From SHWC01 sp050173345 (GTDB lineage: Bacteria; Pseudomonadota; Alphaproteobacteria; UBA828), in contig JBFXKW010000003.1 of the NCBI GenBank assembly GCA_050173345.1, positions 1-64,000 on the forward strand: a DNA stretch of 64,000 nt, read 5' to 3'. Positions within the stretch are counted from its first letter, which is position 1. The number at the start of each line of letters is the position of its first letter. The translations under genes were made by a program, and so were the position numbers. This document shows, piece after piece, positions 23,830 through 32,549 of the stretch. Below the pieces are notes generated by a model, which had not been told where the DNA came from, made no database searches, and was given only the letters and a program-made list of their open reading frames with translations.

Positions 23830-26800
23830 TCACTGCTTCGCCGCCGCTCCGCCCGCGATCGCCTCGATGCCCTCCAGATTGGCAAGCAGCTTGGGCAGCT
23901 CACGCATGTCGACGCCGTCCGGCTCGATGGTATGAGTGATGAAGTCGAAGGCGCCGGCGTAGTCGGTCTCCTTCATCGTCGCGCCGAAGTGGGCACGCAT
24001 CGCCTCGAGCCCTGCCTTGTCCTTCGAGAGCGCGCGGGCGACCGCGCCGCGCATCAGGCGGGCATGGTCCTCGGGCTTCAGCGCGGCGAGGTCGGTGCCG
24101 TCCGCGGGATAGAGCCGTTCGACCGCGGCGGCGACGGCACGCCAGTTCCGCTCGTCCCAATAGAGCTCGACGCGCAGTTCGGCGGCCTCGCGGCTGTCAT
24201 CGCCCGCGATGCGCTGGATGCCCTTGCCGGGCTGGCCGAGCGCGGCGTCGGCGCGCGCCGCGAGGCGCTGGCGCTCCTGGAGCAGCGGCGCCGCCATCTC
24301 GGCGCTGGCGCTGTCCCTGATGACGTCGAGCGCCGCCTCCGGCTTGCCGTCGAGCAGCTTGACCTCGGCAAGGCGCAGGGCGAGCCGCGCGCGGTCGTTG
24401 CCGTCGAGCTTCGCGACCTGCTTTTCGAGCAGCACCGCGGCGCGGTCCAGGAGGTCGATCGCGATCAGCTTGTTGGCGAGGCCCTCGACGATGCGGCCGC
24501 GCGCGGCGCCGCCCGGCGCGCTGTCCTCGAATTCGTAATAGAGCCCGAGCGCCTCCAGCGGGCTCAGCTTCTCCGCATCGCCCTCGACGAACAGGTCGTT
24601 CATCATCGCGAACATCTGCTCGCGCAACTGCGCGCTGCCGGGCGCGTCCGGGAAGCGCTCGACCGCGTCGCGCAGGCTGGCGAGCGCGTTCATATAGTCC
24701 CGCTTGTCGGCATAGAGCGCGGCGAGCCGGCGCAGCACCTGATTCTCGTAGGCGTCGCCGCGCCATGCCGTGCGCAGCCGCTCGAGCGCCTCGATCGCGG
24801 CGTCGGTGCCGAGCTCGCCGCTGGCGAGCCTGATCTCGATCGCGGCGAGCGCAGCACGCACACCGACCGGGCCGTCGCGCCTGCTCGCGAGCTTGTCGTA
24901 GGCGGCGAGCGCGGCCTCGGTCTTGCCGCTCTCCTGGTGCAGCCGCGCTTCGAGATAGGCGATCTCCGCCGCCTCGGCGGGCTTGGGCGCCGATGCCTTG
25001 AGCGTGTCGAGGTATTTCGCGGCCTGCCGGTGGTCCTGCACGGCGAGCGCGGCCTGCGCGGCGAGCAGCTCGAAGCGCCGCCTGAAATCGGGCGGCAGCG
25101 CGGCCATCGCGACGCCTGAGGCGGCGAAGGCGGCGTTCGCCCGCTCGACATCGCCCTCGACCTCGGCCAAGGCGGCGCGCCAGAGCAGCGCGTCCTGATA
25201 GCCGTCGAGGGCGCGCTCGTGGAGGTCGCGCGCCGCCTCGTCATAGCGCCCGCCGAGCAGGTGCGCCGCGCCGCGGAGCGCGAGGAAGCCGGGCTGGCGC
25301 GCGGCGCCCTCGTCCTCGGCGGCGATGCGTTCGAGCACGCCGAGCGCGTCGGTCGCGAGGCCGTAGGCGAATAACAGCCGCGCAAGATCCAGCCGGCGCT
25401 CGGAGCGCGCCGCGCCCGATGCGTCGGCGGCGGCGATCTGCAATTGCTGCCGGGCGCGGTTCAGGCTGCCGAGATCGTCACGCCGCCAGCGCGCATAGTC
25501 GAACAGGATGGGTTCGTCGAACGCCTCCGCTTCCTCGACCTCGGCCCAGCTCTCGCGCGGCGCGGCGGCATGGGCCGAGATCGCGAGCGGGCGATCGGCG
25601 GTCAGCGCCACGCCGGCCTCGACCTTGGCCAGTCTGATCGCGTCGCCGGCCGGCACCACCGCCGCGCCTTGCGCGCTCACCAGCACCTTGAACTGGACGA
25701 AGCTGCGCTCCGCGGCGATGCCGACGCTCGGCGAGGTGCTCGGCACCGCGATGATGGTGTCGCCGACCTCGGGATCGGTCAGCCTGACGGGCGACCGGGC
25801 GCCGGCGATGGGCAGCACCACGCGCGCCGGGCCGTCGTCGTTCGCACCCGGCTCGATGCGCACGGCGACCGCGTGCACCGGCCGCGGCGCACCCTGCATC
25901 AGCTCGACCGACCAGGTATTGCCGGTGCGGACCACCTGCGCGCCGATCTGCGGCGCGAGTGCGAGGCGAAGCACCGTGGCGTCCGCGCTGTCGAGCTGCT
26001 CGGCGCCGACGAAGATGCGCCCCAGCGGCCCGTCCGGATCGAGGCCGGCGAGATCGAGCTCGCGCTTCGTGGCGAACACGATCCAGAGAAAGCCCATGCG
26101 GTCGAAGACGGCGGCGCCGGTCTCCTCCGCGAACGGAAAGCCGATGCGCACGCCATCGCCGATCGCCTCGGCCCTGACCGGCAGCGCCGCCGGCTTGATC
26201 TGCTCCGCGGGCCCCTCCCCGACCGGCGCCTGCGCCGGGCGCGGCGTCATCATCGCCTCGACCTTGGCGAGCGCCTTCTCACCGATCCCGGGCGCCGGCG
26301 CGTCGGGTTCATCATCCTGCGCCTGCGGCAGGGAAGATGGCGCGGCAGGGGCGGGCGTCTCTTCCTTTCCCATCAGGTCGGCACGCGGCGCATCGAGCGA
26401 AGGGAGCGGCGCGACCGGCGGCTCGGGCAGGCTAGGCGGCGCGGCTGCCTCGGCGGGACGCGCTGGCGCGGGCGACGGTATCGTCTCGCTCGCGGCGTCG
26501 GTCCGCGCGGGCTTCTTCAGCGCCTCATGCTCGACCGATGCCAGCGGCACCGTCTCCTGCGCCGCCCATTCCGGCCGCCCGCCCGCCTGGTCGTCGGGCT
26601 TGGGGTCCATGAGATCGACGATGATGCGATGGCCGCGCTGGAAATGGCGCAGCTTGGCGTCGTCGTTCCTGGTGCGCACCCGCACCACGGTCGCGTCGGC
26701 CTCGACGGACGGCTCGATGGCGAGGAACTGCGCCGGCATCGCCTGGCCCTCGGGCGGCGGCGCGACGATCGCCGGCACATCGAAGCGAATCACCAGGTCA

Positions 26801-27423
26801 TGGCCGTCGCGCTTGACCGTATAATTGACGATGCGATCCCAATCGAAGAACAGGCGGCCGAAGCCACCATAGTCGCGCGTTACGATGGCGAGGAACGGCT
26901 TGAGCCTGACGTCCACCGCCGCGCCCGCCGTCGCGGGCGGCGTGCCGGCTTCGGTCGCCTTCGATGCCTCCGATGCGTCCGCACCGGCGCCGGGCGCGAT
27001 CTCGTTGAGCGTCTCGGGTTGCGATGCCGCCTCAGCGGCCAGGGTCCGGCGCTCGAACAGGTCGACGACCGCCCGCTTGCCGTAGCTCAGCACGCGAAGC
27101 TCGACCGGCCGCTCCACCTCGAGGCGCACGGTGCGGCCATCGTCCGCGAGCGACGCCGCCGTTACCAGCCCGGGCAGGCGCCGCTCGATGGTGCTCAGCG
27201 GCGCGCGCAGCTTCTGCTTGAATTGAATGGTGACGACACGGCCGTCTTCCCGTGCGTCGAACGCGACCGGCTTCGGCCAGTCGAACACGACGCGGGCGAA
27301 GCCGTCATGGTAGCCGGCGCGTATCGTAACCGCGGCCTCGCCGCCGGCCGCCGACAGCGGCGTCGCGACGAGCGCCGCAAACAGGAACAGCAGCGCGGCG
27401 CAGAGGGATGCGCTACGCCGCAT
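23830..27423 (-). CDS. Large periplasmic AMIN-like/TPR protein of the motility cluster
   Basis: About 1197 residues from the ATG at 27423, which gives a clean signal peptide (MRRSASLCAALLFLFAALVA, cleavage near TPLSAAGG); 27435 is a near alternative. Residues 25-115 and 145-260 are two related AMIN-like beta domains sharing FARVVFDWPKPV versus FGRLFFDWDRIV; a Pro/Ala linker follows, then a third beta region (about 380-600), and an alpha-helical TPR half to the C-terminus. AMIN domains often bind peptidoglycan or secretin partners. The start overlaps the OmpA-like gene, so it is the last gene of the cheY-cheZ cluster. A periplasmic motor or envelope role is inferred from context only. Confidence 0.75.
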   Translation of the reverse strand: MRRSASLCAALLFLFAALVATPLSAAGGEAAVTIRAGYHDGFARVVFDWPKPVAFDAREDGRVVTIQFKQKLRAPLSTIERRLPGLVTAASLADDGRTVRLEVERPVELRVLSYGKRAVVDLFERRTLAAEAASQPETLNEIAPGAGADASEASKATEAGTPPATAGAAVDVRLKPFLAIVTRDYGGFGRLFFDWDRIVNYTVKRDGHDLVIRFDVPAIVAPPPEGQAMPAQFLAIEPSVEADATVVRVRTRNDDAKLRHFQRGHRIIVDLMDPKPDDQAGGRPEWAAQETVPLASVEHEALKKPARTDAASETIPSPAPARPAEAAAPPSLPEPPVAPLPSLDAPRADLMGKEETPAPAAPSSLPQAQDDEPDAPAPGIGEKALAKVEAMMTPRPAQAPVGEGPAEQIKPAALPVRAEAIGDGVRIGFPFAEETGAAVFDRMGFLWIVFATKRELDLAGLDPDGPLGRIFVGAEQLDSADATVLRLALAPQIGAQVVRTGNTWSVELMQGAPRPVHAVAVRIEPGANDDGPARVVLPIAGARSPVRLTDPEVGDTIIAVPSTSPSVGIAAERSFVQFKVLVSAQGAAVVPAGDAIRLAKVEAGVALTADRPLAISAHAAAPRESWAEVEEAEAFDEPILFDYARWRRDDLGSLNRARQQLQIAAADASGAARSERRLDLARLLFAYGLATDALGVLERIAAEDEGAARQPGFLALRGAAHLLGGRYDEAARDLHERALDGYQDALLWRAALAEVEGDVERANAAFAASGVAMAALPPDFRRRFELLAAQAALAVQDHRQAAKYLDTLKASAPKPAEAAEIAYLEARLHQESGKTEAALAAYDKLASRRDGPVGVRAALAAIEIRLASGELGTDAAIEALERLRTAWRGDAYENQVLRRLAALYADKRDYMNALASLRDAVERFPDAPGSAQLREQMFAMMNDLFVEGDAEKLSPLEALGLYYEFEDSAPGGAARGRIVEGLANKLIAIDLLDRAAVLLEKQVAKLDGNDRARLALRLAEVKLLDGKPEAALDVIRDSASAEMAAPLLQERQRLAARADAALGQPGKGIQRIAGDDSREAAELRVELYWDERNWRAVAAAVERLYPADGTDLAALKPEDHARLMRGAVARALSKDKAGLEAMRAHFGATMKETDYAGAFDFITHTIEPDGVDMRELPKLLANLEGIEAIAGGAAAKQ

Positions 27424-28147
27424 GCTGGCGGCCATGGTGGAGGCGCCGGACGATGATCTCGATGCCGACCGGAATGGCCTCGGCGCCGTCCGGCGCCGCA
27501 TGAACTGCCGCATCGGGGCGCCGGCGGCGCCGCAGCCGCGACAACGGCGCGCCGAGCGCGGCGATGGGCTGCCGGCAGCCGGCTGCCTGCAATGCCTGGA
27601 CCGCGGCGCGCGCGCGCCGCGCGGCGAGGCCGAGCGCCGCGCTGGCCGCCCGGTGGCCGAGCGTCGCGTCTCGGCTCGGGCCGTCGTCATAGCCGACTAC
27701 GTCGATGCGCCACGCGCCGGCACGGAGCGCGCTCGACAGGCGCTCCAGGAGGTGCCGCGCGCCGATGCTGGGCGTGGCGCCGCCTTCCTCGAACGCACCC
27801 GAGTGGGGCAGCGAGATGACGACCCGGTCGCCCCGGTCGCGCGAGATGGAGAAGCCGGCATGATCGAACGCGCCGAGCGCATGGGCGAGCCGGCTCGACA
27901 GGCTTTCGAAGCCGTCATGCCAGGCGCGTTCCGCACGCCGCCGCATGAGACCGAGGGCCGGGAAACGCGCCCGCACGCCATCGGAGACGAAATAGGTCGC
28001 GCCGGCCGCGAGCGCGGCCAGCATGTAGAGCGGCACGAACGCCAGCGTGAGGCCCCAGAGCATCAGGCTGCCGGGTATTCCGTAGCGGGCGAGCCGGTCG
28101 CCATGCCGCCTGGGTGCGGCAGCGAAATAGCGTGAAGCAACGGTCAT
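27413..28147 (-). CDS. Membrane-anchored OmpA/MotB-like domain protein
   Basis: This 244-residue protein has one likely membrane segment (about residues 26-50, GSLMLWGLTLAFVPLYMLAA) after a short basic N-terminus, then a periplasmic domain resembling OmpA/MotB peptidoglycan-binding folds (VVISLPHSGAFEEGG, SIGARHLLERLSSAL, IDVVGYDDG, RAASAALGLAARRARAAVQAL). The usual GHTD motif reads GYDDG, so binding may be altered. The topology is like MotB without the ion-channel partner MotA, which is not in the window. It overlaps the downstream AMIN/TPR gene. Confidence 0.65.
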   Translation of the reverse strand: MTVASRYFAAAPRRHGDRLARYGIPGSLMLWGLTLAFVPLYMLAALAAGATYFVSDGVRARFPALGLMRRRAERAWHDGFESLSSRLAHALGAFDHAGFSISRDRGDRVVISLPHSGAFEEGGATPSIGARHLLERLSSALRAGAWRIDVVGYDDGPSRDATLGHRAASAALGLAARRARAAVQALQAAGCRQPIAALGAPLSRLRRRRRPDAAVHAAPDGAEAIPVGIEIIVRRLHHGRQHAA

Positions 28148-28195
28148 GCTTGCCTCCTGCCGCCGGCCTCGACCGCCGGCGAGGCCGAGTTGTGC

Positions 28196-28846
28196 TCACA
28201 TGTCGGCGAGCAGCGCGTCGATCTCCGCTTGGCTCGCGCCCTGGCCGCTGAGCTGCGGCCCGTTCAACAGATGCGCGTCGGCGCGCTGGTCGTCGGGCTT
28301 CGACATCTTGGCCGTGCCGACCGACTTGCGCAGCTCGTCGCCGAACAGCTTGACGATCTTGTCGAGCTCGATCTCGATGTGCTGCAGCGCGTTGACGACC
28401 TTGGTCACCCGCTGGCCGGTGAGGTCCTGGAAGCTGCTCGCCTCGTAGATCCGGGTGACGACGTCGGTGATCGCCTGGCCCTGCTCGGCCGGCACCTTGC
28501 CCGTCAGCGCCTCCAGCGCCTCGGCGCAATCGAGGATCGTGCTGGTCGCGGTCTCGGTCGCCTTGACGATGGCGTCGAGCTCGTCGGTGGCGCGCTCGAT
28601 GAAGTCGCTCCTGATCTGCTCGGGATGGATCGCGGCAATCTCCGACTTGGCCATCCGGATGTAGTTCACCAGGTCATCCAGCTCGCGGTAGAGCCGGATT
28701 TCGGCGGGCGTCAGGTCGCCCGAGAGCGTGCGCAGCAGGCTCGCCACCACGTCGCCGATTTCGTCGACCGAGACGGTATCGCCCCGTTCGTTCTTGATTG
28801 CCTCGAGCCTGGCCTGGAACGCCGAGGTCTTTGCCGGATCGAGCAT
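28196..28846 (-). CDS. cheZ: Chemotaxis phosphatase CheZ (alphaproteobacterial type)
   Basis: This 216-residue all-helical protein has the catalytic motif SSFQDLTGQRVTKV with Asp141 and Gln145, equivalent to the residues that dephosphorylate CheY-P in enterobacterial CheZ. The C-terminal SQAEIDALLADM is a CheY-binding peptide after a flexible linker; it resembles the NQDEIDNLLGF motif of FliM in this window. It lies directly downstream of cheY on the minus strand. Confidence 0.92.
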   Translation of the reverse strand: MLDPAKTSAFQARLEAIKNERGDTVSVDEIGDVVASLLRTLSGDLTPAEIRLYRELDDLVNYIRMAKSEIAAIHPEQIRSDFIERATDELDAIVKATETATSTILDCAEALEALTGKVPAEQGQAITDVVTRIYEASSFQDLTGQRVTKVVNALQHIEIELDKIVKLFGDELRKSVGTAKMSKPDDQRADAHLLNGPQLSGQGASQAEIDALLADM

Positions 28847-28893
28847 CGGGGTGCTCTCCTTCGCTGGTCGTCGGGTCGCAACCGCTCTCGCGC

Positions 28894-29280
28894 TCAGAAG
28901 GGGCCGAGCATCGCCGTCAACTTGCCCTTCAGGGTTTCGGCGTTGAACGGCTTGACGATGTAGCTGTCGACGCCGGCCTCCTTGGCCGCGACCACGTTCT
29001 CGGTCTTGCTTTCGGCCGTGACCATGAGGAACGGCAGGCTCTTGAGCTTGGCGTCGGCGCGCACCTGCTTGAGCAGCTCGAGGCCCGAGACCGGCTCCAT
29101 GTTCCAGTCCGAGATCACCAGGTCGAAGCTCTTCTGGCGGAGCTTGTGCAGCGCCTCGCCGCCGTCGGCGGCGTCGTCGATGTTCTTGAAGCCGAGCTGC
29201 TTCAAGAGGTTGCCGATGATGCGAATCATCGTCTTGTAGTCATCGACGACCAGGATGTTCATGTTCAGGTCAACGGCCAT
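28894..29280 (-). CDS. cheY: Chemotaxis response regulator CheY
   Basis: This 128-residue single receiver domain has the acidic pair Asp13-Asp14, phosphorylated Asp58 (VISDWNM), Thr88 (MVTAES) and Lys110 (IVKPF). CheY-P binds FliM at the motor, and the adjacent CheZ removes the phosphate. The ATG at 29280 has GGGAG ten bases upstream. A perfect CtrA box lies about 80 bp upstream. Confidence 0.95.
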   Translation of the reverse strand: MAVDLNMNILVVDDYKTMIRIIGNLLKQLGFKNIDDAADGGEALHKLRQKSFDLVISDWNMEPVSGLELLKQVRADAKLKSLPFLMVTAESKTENVVAAKEAGVDSYIVKPFNAETLKGKLTAMLGPF

Positions 29281-29358
29281 GTTTGCAATGCTCCCAACAT
29301 GCAATGGCGTCGCCGCCGGGGGGCGACGTTCATGGTTCGGGAAACTAGGAGTTCCGCA

Positions 29359-29373
29359 TTAAGGCACGGTTAA
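29359..29373. promoter_or_regulatory. CtrA box upstream of cheY-cheZ
   Basis: TTAAGGCACGGTTAA is a perfect TTAA-N7-TTAA site, 79 bp before the cheY start and overlapping the stop codon of motE. It marks a likely internal CtrA-controlled promoter for cheY, cheZ and the two envelope genes behind them. Confidence 0.78.
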
Positions 29374-30230
29374 TCCGATGCCGACTGCTCCGGCTCCGGC
29401 TCCGGCTCCGGCGTCGCCGCCGTTTCCGTTTCGGGCAGCCTGTGGCGCGCGATCAGCTGCTCGGTGATCGTCTTGGCGCGGCTCGGGGGGAGCAGCGCGA
29501 GGATCGGCGCGCTCTTCGCTTCCTTCATGCGCTCGATCAGGTCGAGCACGGTCGGCAGGTCGAGCCCGTTGAGGATGGGCGCCGCGTCCTTGGGCTTCAT
29601 CGACTCGTAGATCTTGACGAGGCTCTTCAGCCGCTCCTCCGCCTCCTTCTCCTGCTGCTGGAGAAGGCCCTCGACGGTCTGCTTCAGCGCTTCGAGCGCC
29701 TTGATCTTGGCGTCGAGCTGGAGCTTGGCGGCGGCGAGCGTCTGCTCCCGCAGCGCGAACGCGCGCTCGCGCTCCTCCAGCGCGGCGCGGCGCTCGGAGA
29801 GGCCCTGCAAAAGCTCGATCTCGGCGCGCGTCAGCATCATGGGGTCGAAGTCTTTGTCGTCGAGCCCGAGCCGCGCGCCCGTGCTGCCATGATCGTCTGC
29901 CGCGGCCTCATCGCCATCGGCGGCGTCGCGGCCAGCTTCGCCTGCGTTCGCCGGCGTGCCGTTCTGGACAGTTCCTTCCGAAGCGTCGTTCTTAACCACG
30001 CCTTCCGGCGAGTCATTCTCGACGGCACCTTCCGACGTACCGTTCTTGACCGCATCTTCCGGCGCGGGGGCCGGCGGTGCGGCACTGTCGAGGGCGGCGG
30101 CCTGCTCGCTCGTCGCGGCCGAAGCCGGCGAGTCGAACTCGAACCAGAGCGCGCCGGCCTTGCCGGCAAGCAGCACGCCCGCGCCGATCAAGGCGGCGGG
30201 CAGGATGCGAAACTTGAAGCCGAACGCCAT
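29370..30230 (-). CDS. motE: MotE-family flagellar motility protein
   Basis: This 286-residue protein has an N-terminal membrane anchor or signal (about 9-30), a low-complexity acidic linker (40-125), a coiled coil (about 130-205, rich in Glu/Ala/Gln) and a C-terminal MgtE-N-like domain (SLVKIYESMKPKDAAPIL, LDLIERMKEAKSAPILALL, RAKTITEQL), the pattern of MotE, a periplasmic chaperone for motor proteins in rhizobia. The linker has four imperfect copies of a ten-residue unit near VKNGTSEG (residues about 60-95). It sits between DUF6468 and cheY. Confidence 0.82.
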   Translation of the reverse strand: MAFGFKFRILPAALIGAGVLLAGKAGALWFEFDSPASAATSEQAAALDSAAPPAPAPEDAVKNGTSEGAVENDSPEGVVKNDASEGTVQNGTPANAGEAGRDAADGDEAAADDHGSTGARLGLDDKDFDPMMLTRAEIELLQGLSERRAALEERERAFALREQTLAAAKLQLDAKIKALEALKQTVEGLLQQQEKEAEERLKSLVKIYESMKPKDAAPILNGLDLPTVLDLIERMKEAKSAPILALLPPSRAKTITEQLIARHRLPETETAATPEPEPEPEQSASD

Positions 30231-30240
30231 CGGTGCCGGC

Positions 30241-30633
30241 CTAGGACCTGGCGGCGCGCAGCGCGTTCAGGATTTCGCGCTCGAGCTGCCGGCGCCCGTT
30301 GCCGCCCGGCTCGTTGCCGCGCGGGCCGGCATTTCGGCCGCGCTCGGAAAGAGCGCCACCGCGCTCCGTGCGGGAGGACAGCTCGTCGCTCAGGCGGCGC
30401 GCCTTGTCGATCGAGCTCTGCAGGCTGGCACCGGCCTGCTCGGCGTTCACCTTCAAGCCGGCGATGCCGGCTTCGGCGCGGGCGGCCGCCTCGTTCAGCG
30501 CGCCGATCAGCGTGCCGAGCTCGCTCTGATGCTTGCGCAGCGCCGCGAGCCGCCGGCTCAGGATGACACCATAGACGACCGTGACGCCCAGGAGCGCAAC
30601 GATCAGCGCATCGACGATCAGACCGAGCGACAT
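30241..30633 (-). CDS. DUF6468 family membrane protein
   Basis: This 130-residue protein has one N-terminal membrane helix (about 5-25, IVDALIVALLGVTVVYGVIL), a coiled coil (30-90) and a basic C-terminal tail. It matches the DUF6468 proteins that regularly follow fliM in alphaproteobacteria. The exact role is unknown; the position between fliM (4 bp away) and motE points to the flagellar motor. Confidence 0.8.
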   Translation of the reverse strand: MSLGLIVDALIVALLGVTVVYGVILSRRLAALRKHQSELGTLIGALNEAAARAEAGIAGLKVNAEQAGASLQSSIDKARRLSDELSSRTERGGALSERGRNAGPRGNEPGGNGRRQLEREILNALRAARS

Positions 30634-30636
30634 GGC

Positions 30637-31749
30637 CTACTCCGTATCCGTGGCAATGGGGGCGTTCACCTTGATGGCGACGTTCGGGCCGACCCGGCCC
30701 ATCGAGCCGACCAGGAGCGGCACGCCGCCGCAGCGCAGGAGCACGCTCGATTCCGGCGTCACGCCGAGCATCAGCGTGTCGCCGATGCCGAGCGTGGCGA
30801 GCGAGCCGAGCGGCATGAGCTGCTGGTCGAGCACGACCTCGATCTCGACGTCGGTGCGCCAGATCTCCTGGGCGAGGTGGGTCTCCCAGATCGCGTCGCG
30901 GCCGAACTTCTCGCCCATGAACATCTGGAGCAGCAGATCGCGCACCGGCTCCAGCGTGGCGTAGGGCAGCACGACCTCGATCTTGCCGCCGCGGTCCTCC
31001 ATGTCGATGCGCAGCCGCACCAGGATGGCGGCGTTGGCGGGCCGCGCCACGGTGGCGAAGCGCGGGTTGGTCTCGAGCCGCTCGAAGATGAAATGGACCG
31101 GGCTGAGCGGCTCGAAGGCGGCCGAGATATCGGCCAGCACGACGCCCAGCAGGCGCTCGATCAGGTTGCGCTCGATCGTCGTGTAGGGCCGCCCCTCGAT
31201 GCGCATCGGCGCGGTGCCGCGCCGTCCGCCGAGCAGCACGTCGACGATCGAATAGATCAGCGCGCTGTCGATCGTCATCAGGCCGAAATTGTCCCACTCC
31301 TGCGCCTTGTAGACGCCGATCATGGCGGGCAGCGGGATCGAGTTGAGATAGTCGCCGAAGCGGATCGAGGTGATGCTGTCGAGCGTGACCTCGACATTGT
31401 CCGACGTGAAGTTGCGCAGGCTCGTGGTCATCAGCCGCACCAGGCGGTCGAAGATGACCTCGAGCATCGGCAGGCGCTCGTAGGAGACGAGCGCGCTGTT
31501 CAGGATCGCCTGGATGCCGGTCTTCTCGCCCGCATCGCGCGCGACGTCGAAGCCGAGCAGGTTGTCGATCTCATCCTGGTTCAGGATGCGCGTCGAGGAA
31601 TCCGGCACGACGCCCGCGGCCGACGGCGCGCCGGCCTGGCCGGCCGGAGCGCCGTCCTTGCCATCCTCCTCGTCGAGCATGGCGGCCCACTCGGCCGCCA
31701 TCTGATCGTCGTTCGGCGCTTCCTGGTCTTTCTCGTTCGACTCGGCCAT
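30637..31749 (-). CDS. fliM: Flagellar motor switch protein FliM
   Basis: This 370-residue C-ring protein carries the CheY-P-binding peptide LNQDEIDNLLGF at residues 56-67 after an acidic N-terminal extension, the middle CheC-like domain (IGVYKAQEWDNFGLMTIDS, LLGGRRG) and the C-terminal SpoA domain that pairs with FliN (VEIEVVLDQQLMPLGSLATL, GVPLLVGSMG). It is 3 bp behind fliL and 3 bp ahead of DUF6468, all in one operon. Confidence 0.97.
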   Translation of the reverse strand: MAESNEKDQEAPNDDQMAAEWAAMLDEEDGKDGAPAGQAGAPSAAGVVPDSSTRILNQDEIDNLLGFDVARDAGEKTGIQAILNSALVSYERLPMLEVIFDRLVRLMTTSLRNFTSDNVEVTLDSITSIRFGDYLNSIPLPAMIGVYKAQEWDNFGLMTIDSALIYSIVDVLLGGRRGTAPMRIEGRPYTTIERNLIERLLGVVLADISAAFEPLSPVHFIFERLETNPRFATVARPANAAILVRLRIDMEDRGGKIEVVLPYATLEPVRDLLLQMFMGEKFGRDAIWETHLAQEIWRTDVEIEVVLDQQLMPLGSLATLGIGDTLMLGVTPESSVLLRCGGVPLLVGSMGRVGPNVAIKVNAPIATDTE

Positions 31750-31752
31750 GGC

Positions 31753-32283
31753 CTACTGAATCAACATTTCCCGGAACAGAACGTCCCTGATCTCGTGCGG
31801 CTCGATCGCCGAGTTGATGCGCGCGAGCAGCTCCTCCTTGAGCCGGTAGACACCGGCGGAACCGCTGATGTCCTCCGCGCGCAGCTCGCGCAGATAGACC
31901 TGGAAGCGGTCGATGATGCGCGGCTTGACCTTCTCCACCTCGGCAACGATCAGCGGATCGTCGAGCTCGAGGCTGACCGCGAGCTTCAGATAGCTCGGCT
32001 GCTTGCCGGTCGAGCGCAGGTTGACCAGCATGTCCGGCATCTCGATATAGACGGCCTCCTTGGGCGGCGCGGCCTCCTCCTCGACGGCCTCCTCGCCGCC
32101 GAGCAGCATGTCGAGCACGTCGAACTGATAGGCGCCGCCGAGCAGGAGGATCGGGATGCCTGCGAAGATGGCGAGCTTCTTGCCGCTCAGCCGCTTGCGC
32201 TTGGGCGCCTCGGCTTCCTCGCTCAGCGCCTCCTCCTCGGGGGCCTCCGCCTCGCGCGCCTTTGCTGCTGCCGCTCCAGCCAT
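31753..32283 (-). CDS. fliL: Flagellar basal body-associated protein FliL
   Basis: This 176-residue protein has a charged cytoplasmic N-terminus, one membrane helix (about 38-54, LAIFAGIPILLLGGAY) and a periplasmic domain with VYIEMPDMLVNLRS, YLKLAVSLELDDP and the C-terminal REMLIQ, all typical of FliL, which surrounds and stabilises the stator. Start has a GAGGAAG ribosome site. First gene of the fliL-fliM-DUF6468-motE operon. The 266-bp region to flgF is shared with a divergent promoter; TTAAGG and GTTAAC half-sites (32341-32360) are 11 bp apart, too far for a standard CtrA box. Confidence 0.93.
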   Translation of the reverse strand: MAGAAAAKAREAEAPEEEALSEEAEAPKRKRLSGKKLAIFAGIPILLLGGAYQFDVLDMLLGGEEAVEEEAAPPKEAVYIEMPDMLVNLRSTGKQPSYLKLAVSLELDDPLIVAEVEKVKPRIIDRFQVYLRELRAEDISGSAGVYRLKEELLARINSAIEPHEIRDVLFREMLIQ

Positions 32284-32398
32284 GACAACTTCCTCGAACC
32301 GCGACGCCGTCGCGGCCGTCCGTTTGGGCTCGCCGCAATATTAAGGAGACCACGGTTAACAAGGCGTTTCGGCGGGCTACCCTCGGCACGAATTGGCC

Positions 32399-32413
32399 CG
32401 GCAAAGCCTGCCG
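32399..32413. promoter_or_regulatory. FlbD-site candidate upstream of flgF
   Basis: CGGCAAAGCCTGCCG fits the inverted repeat CGGCAR-N3-YTGCCG that recurs at flagellar promoters in this window. It lies 63 bp before the -24 element of the flgF promoter. A weaker copy (CGGCACGAATTGGCC) is at 32384-32398. Confidence 0.6.
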
Positions 32414-32475
32414 TCGGCCGGGTGCAGCGGCCGGCGGGCGCGGCGCATTGCCAAGCTGAGCGCGCGCCGGAGGGT

Positions 32476-32491
32476 TGGCATGCATCGTGCA
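32476..32491 (+). promoter_or_regulatory. Sigma-54 promoter of flgF
   Basis: TGGCATGCATCGTGCA has the -24 GG and -12 GC exactly ten bases apart. Predicted start of transcription is near 32502, giving a leader of about 48 bases to flgF. Confidence 0.72.
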
Positions 32492-32549
32492 TCCGTCAGG
32501 GCGAACCCGGCGCAGCCGATGCGCCGACACGCCCGGATACGGATACGGC

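Noticed and set aside
32341..32360. TTAA and TTAAC half-sites before fliL as a CtrA box
   Set aside because: The half-sites are 11 bases apart, not 6-7; at most weak half-site binding.
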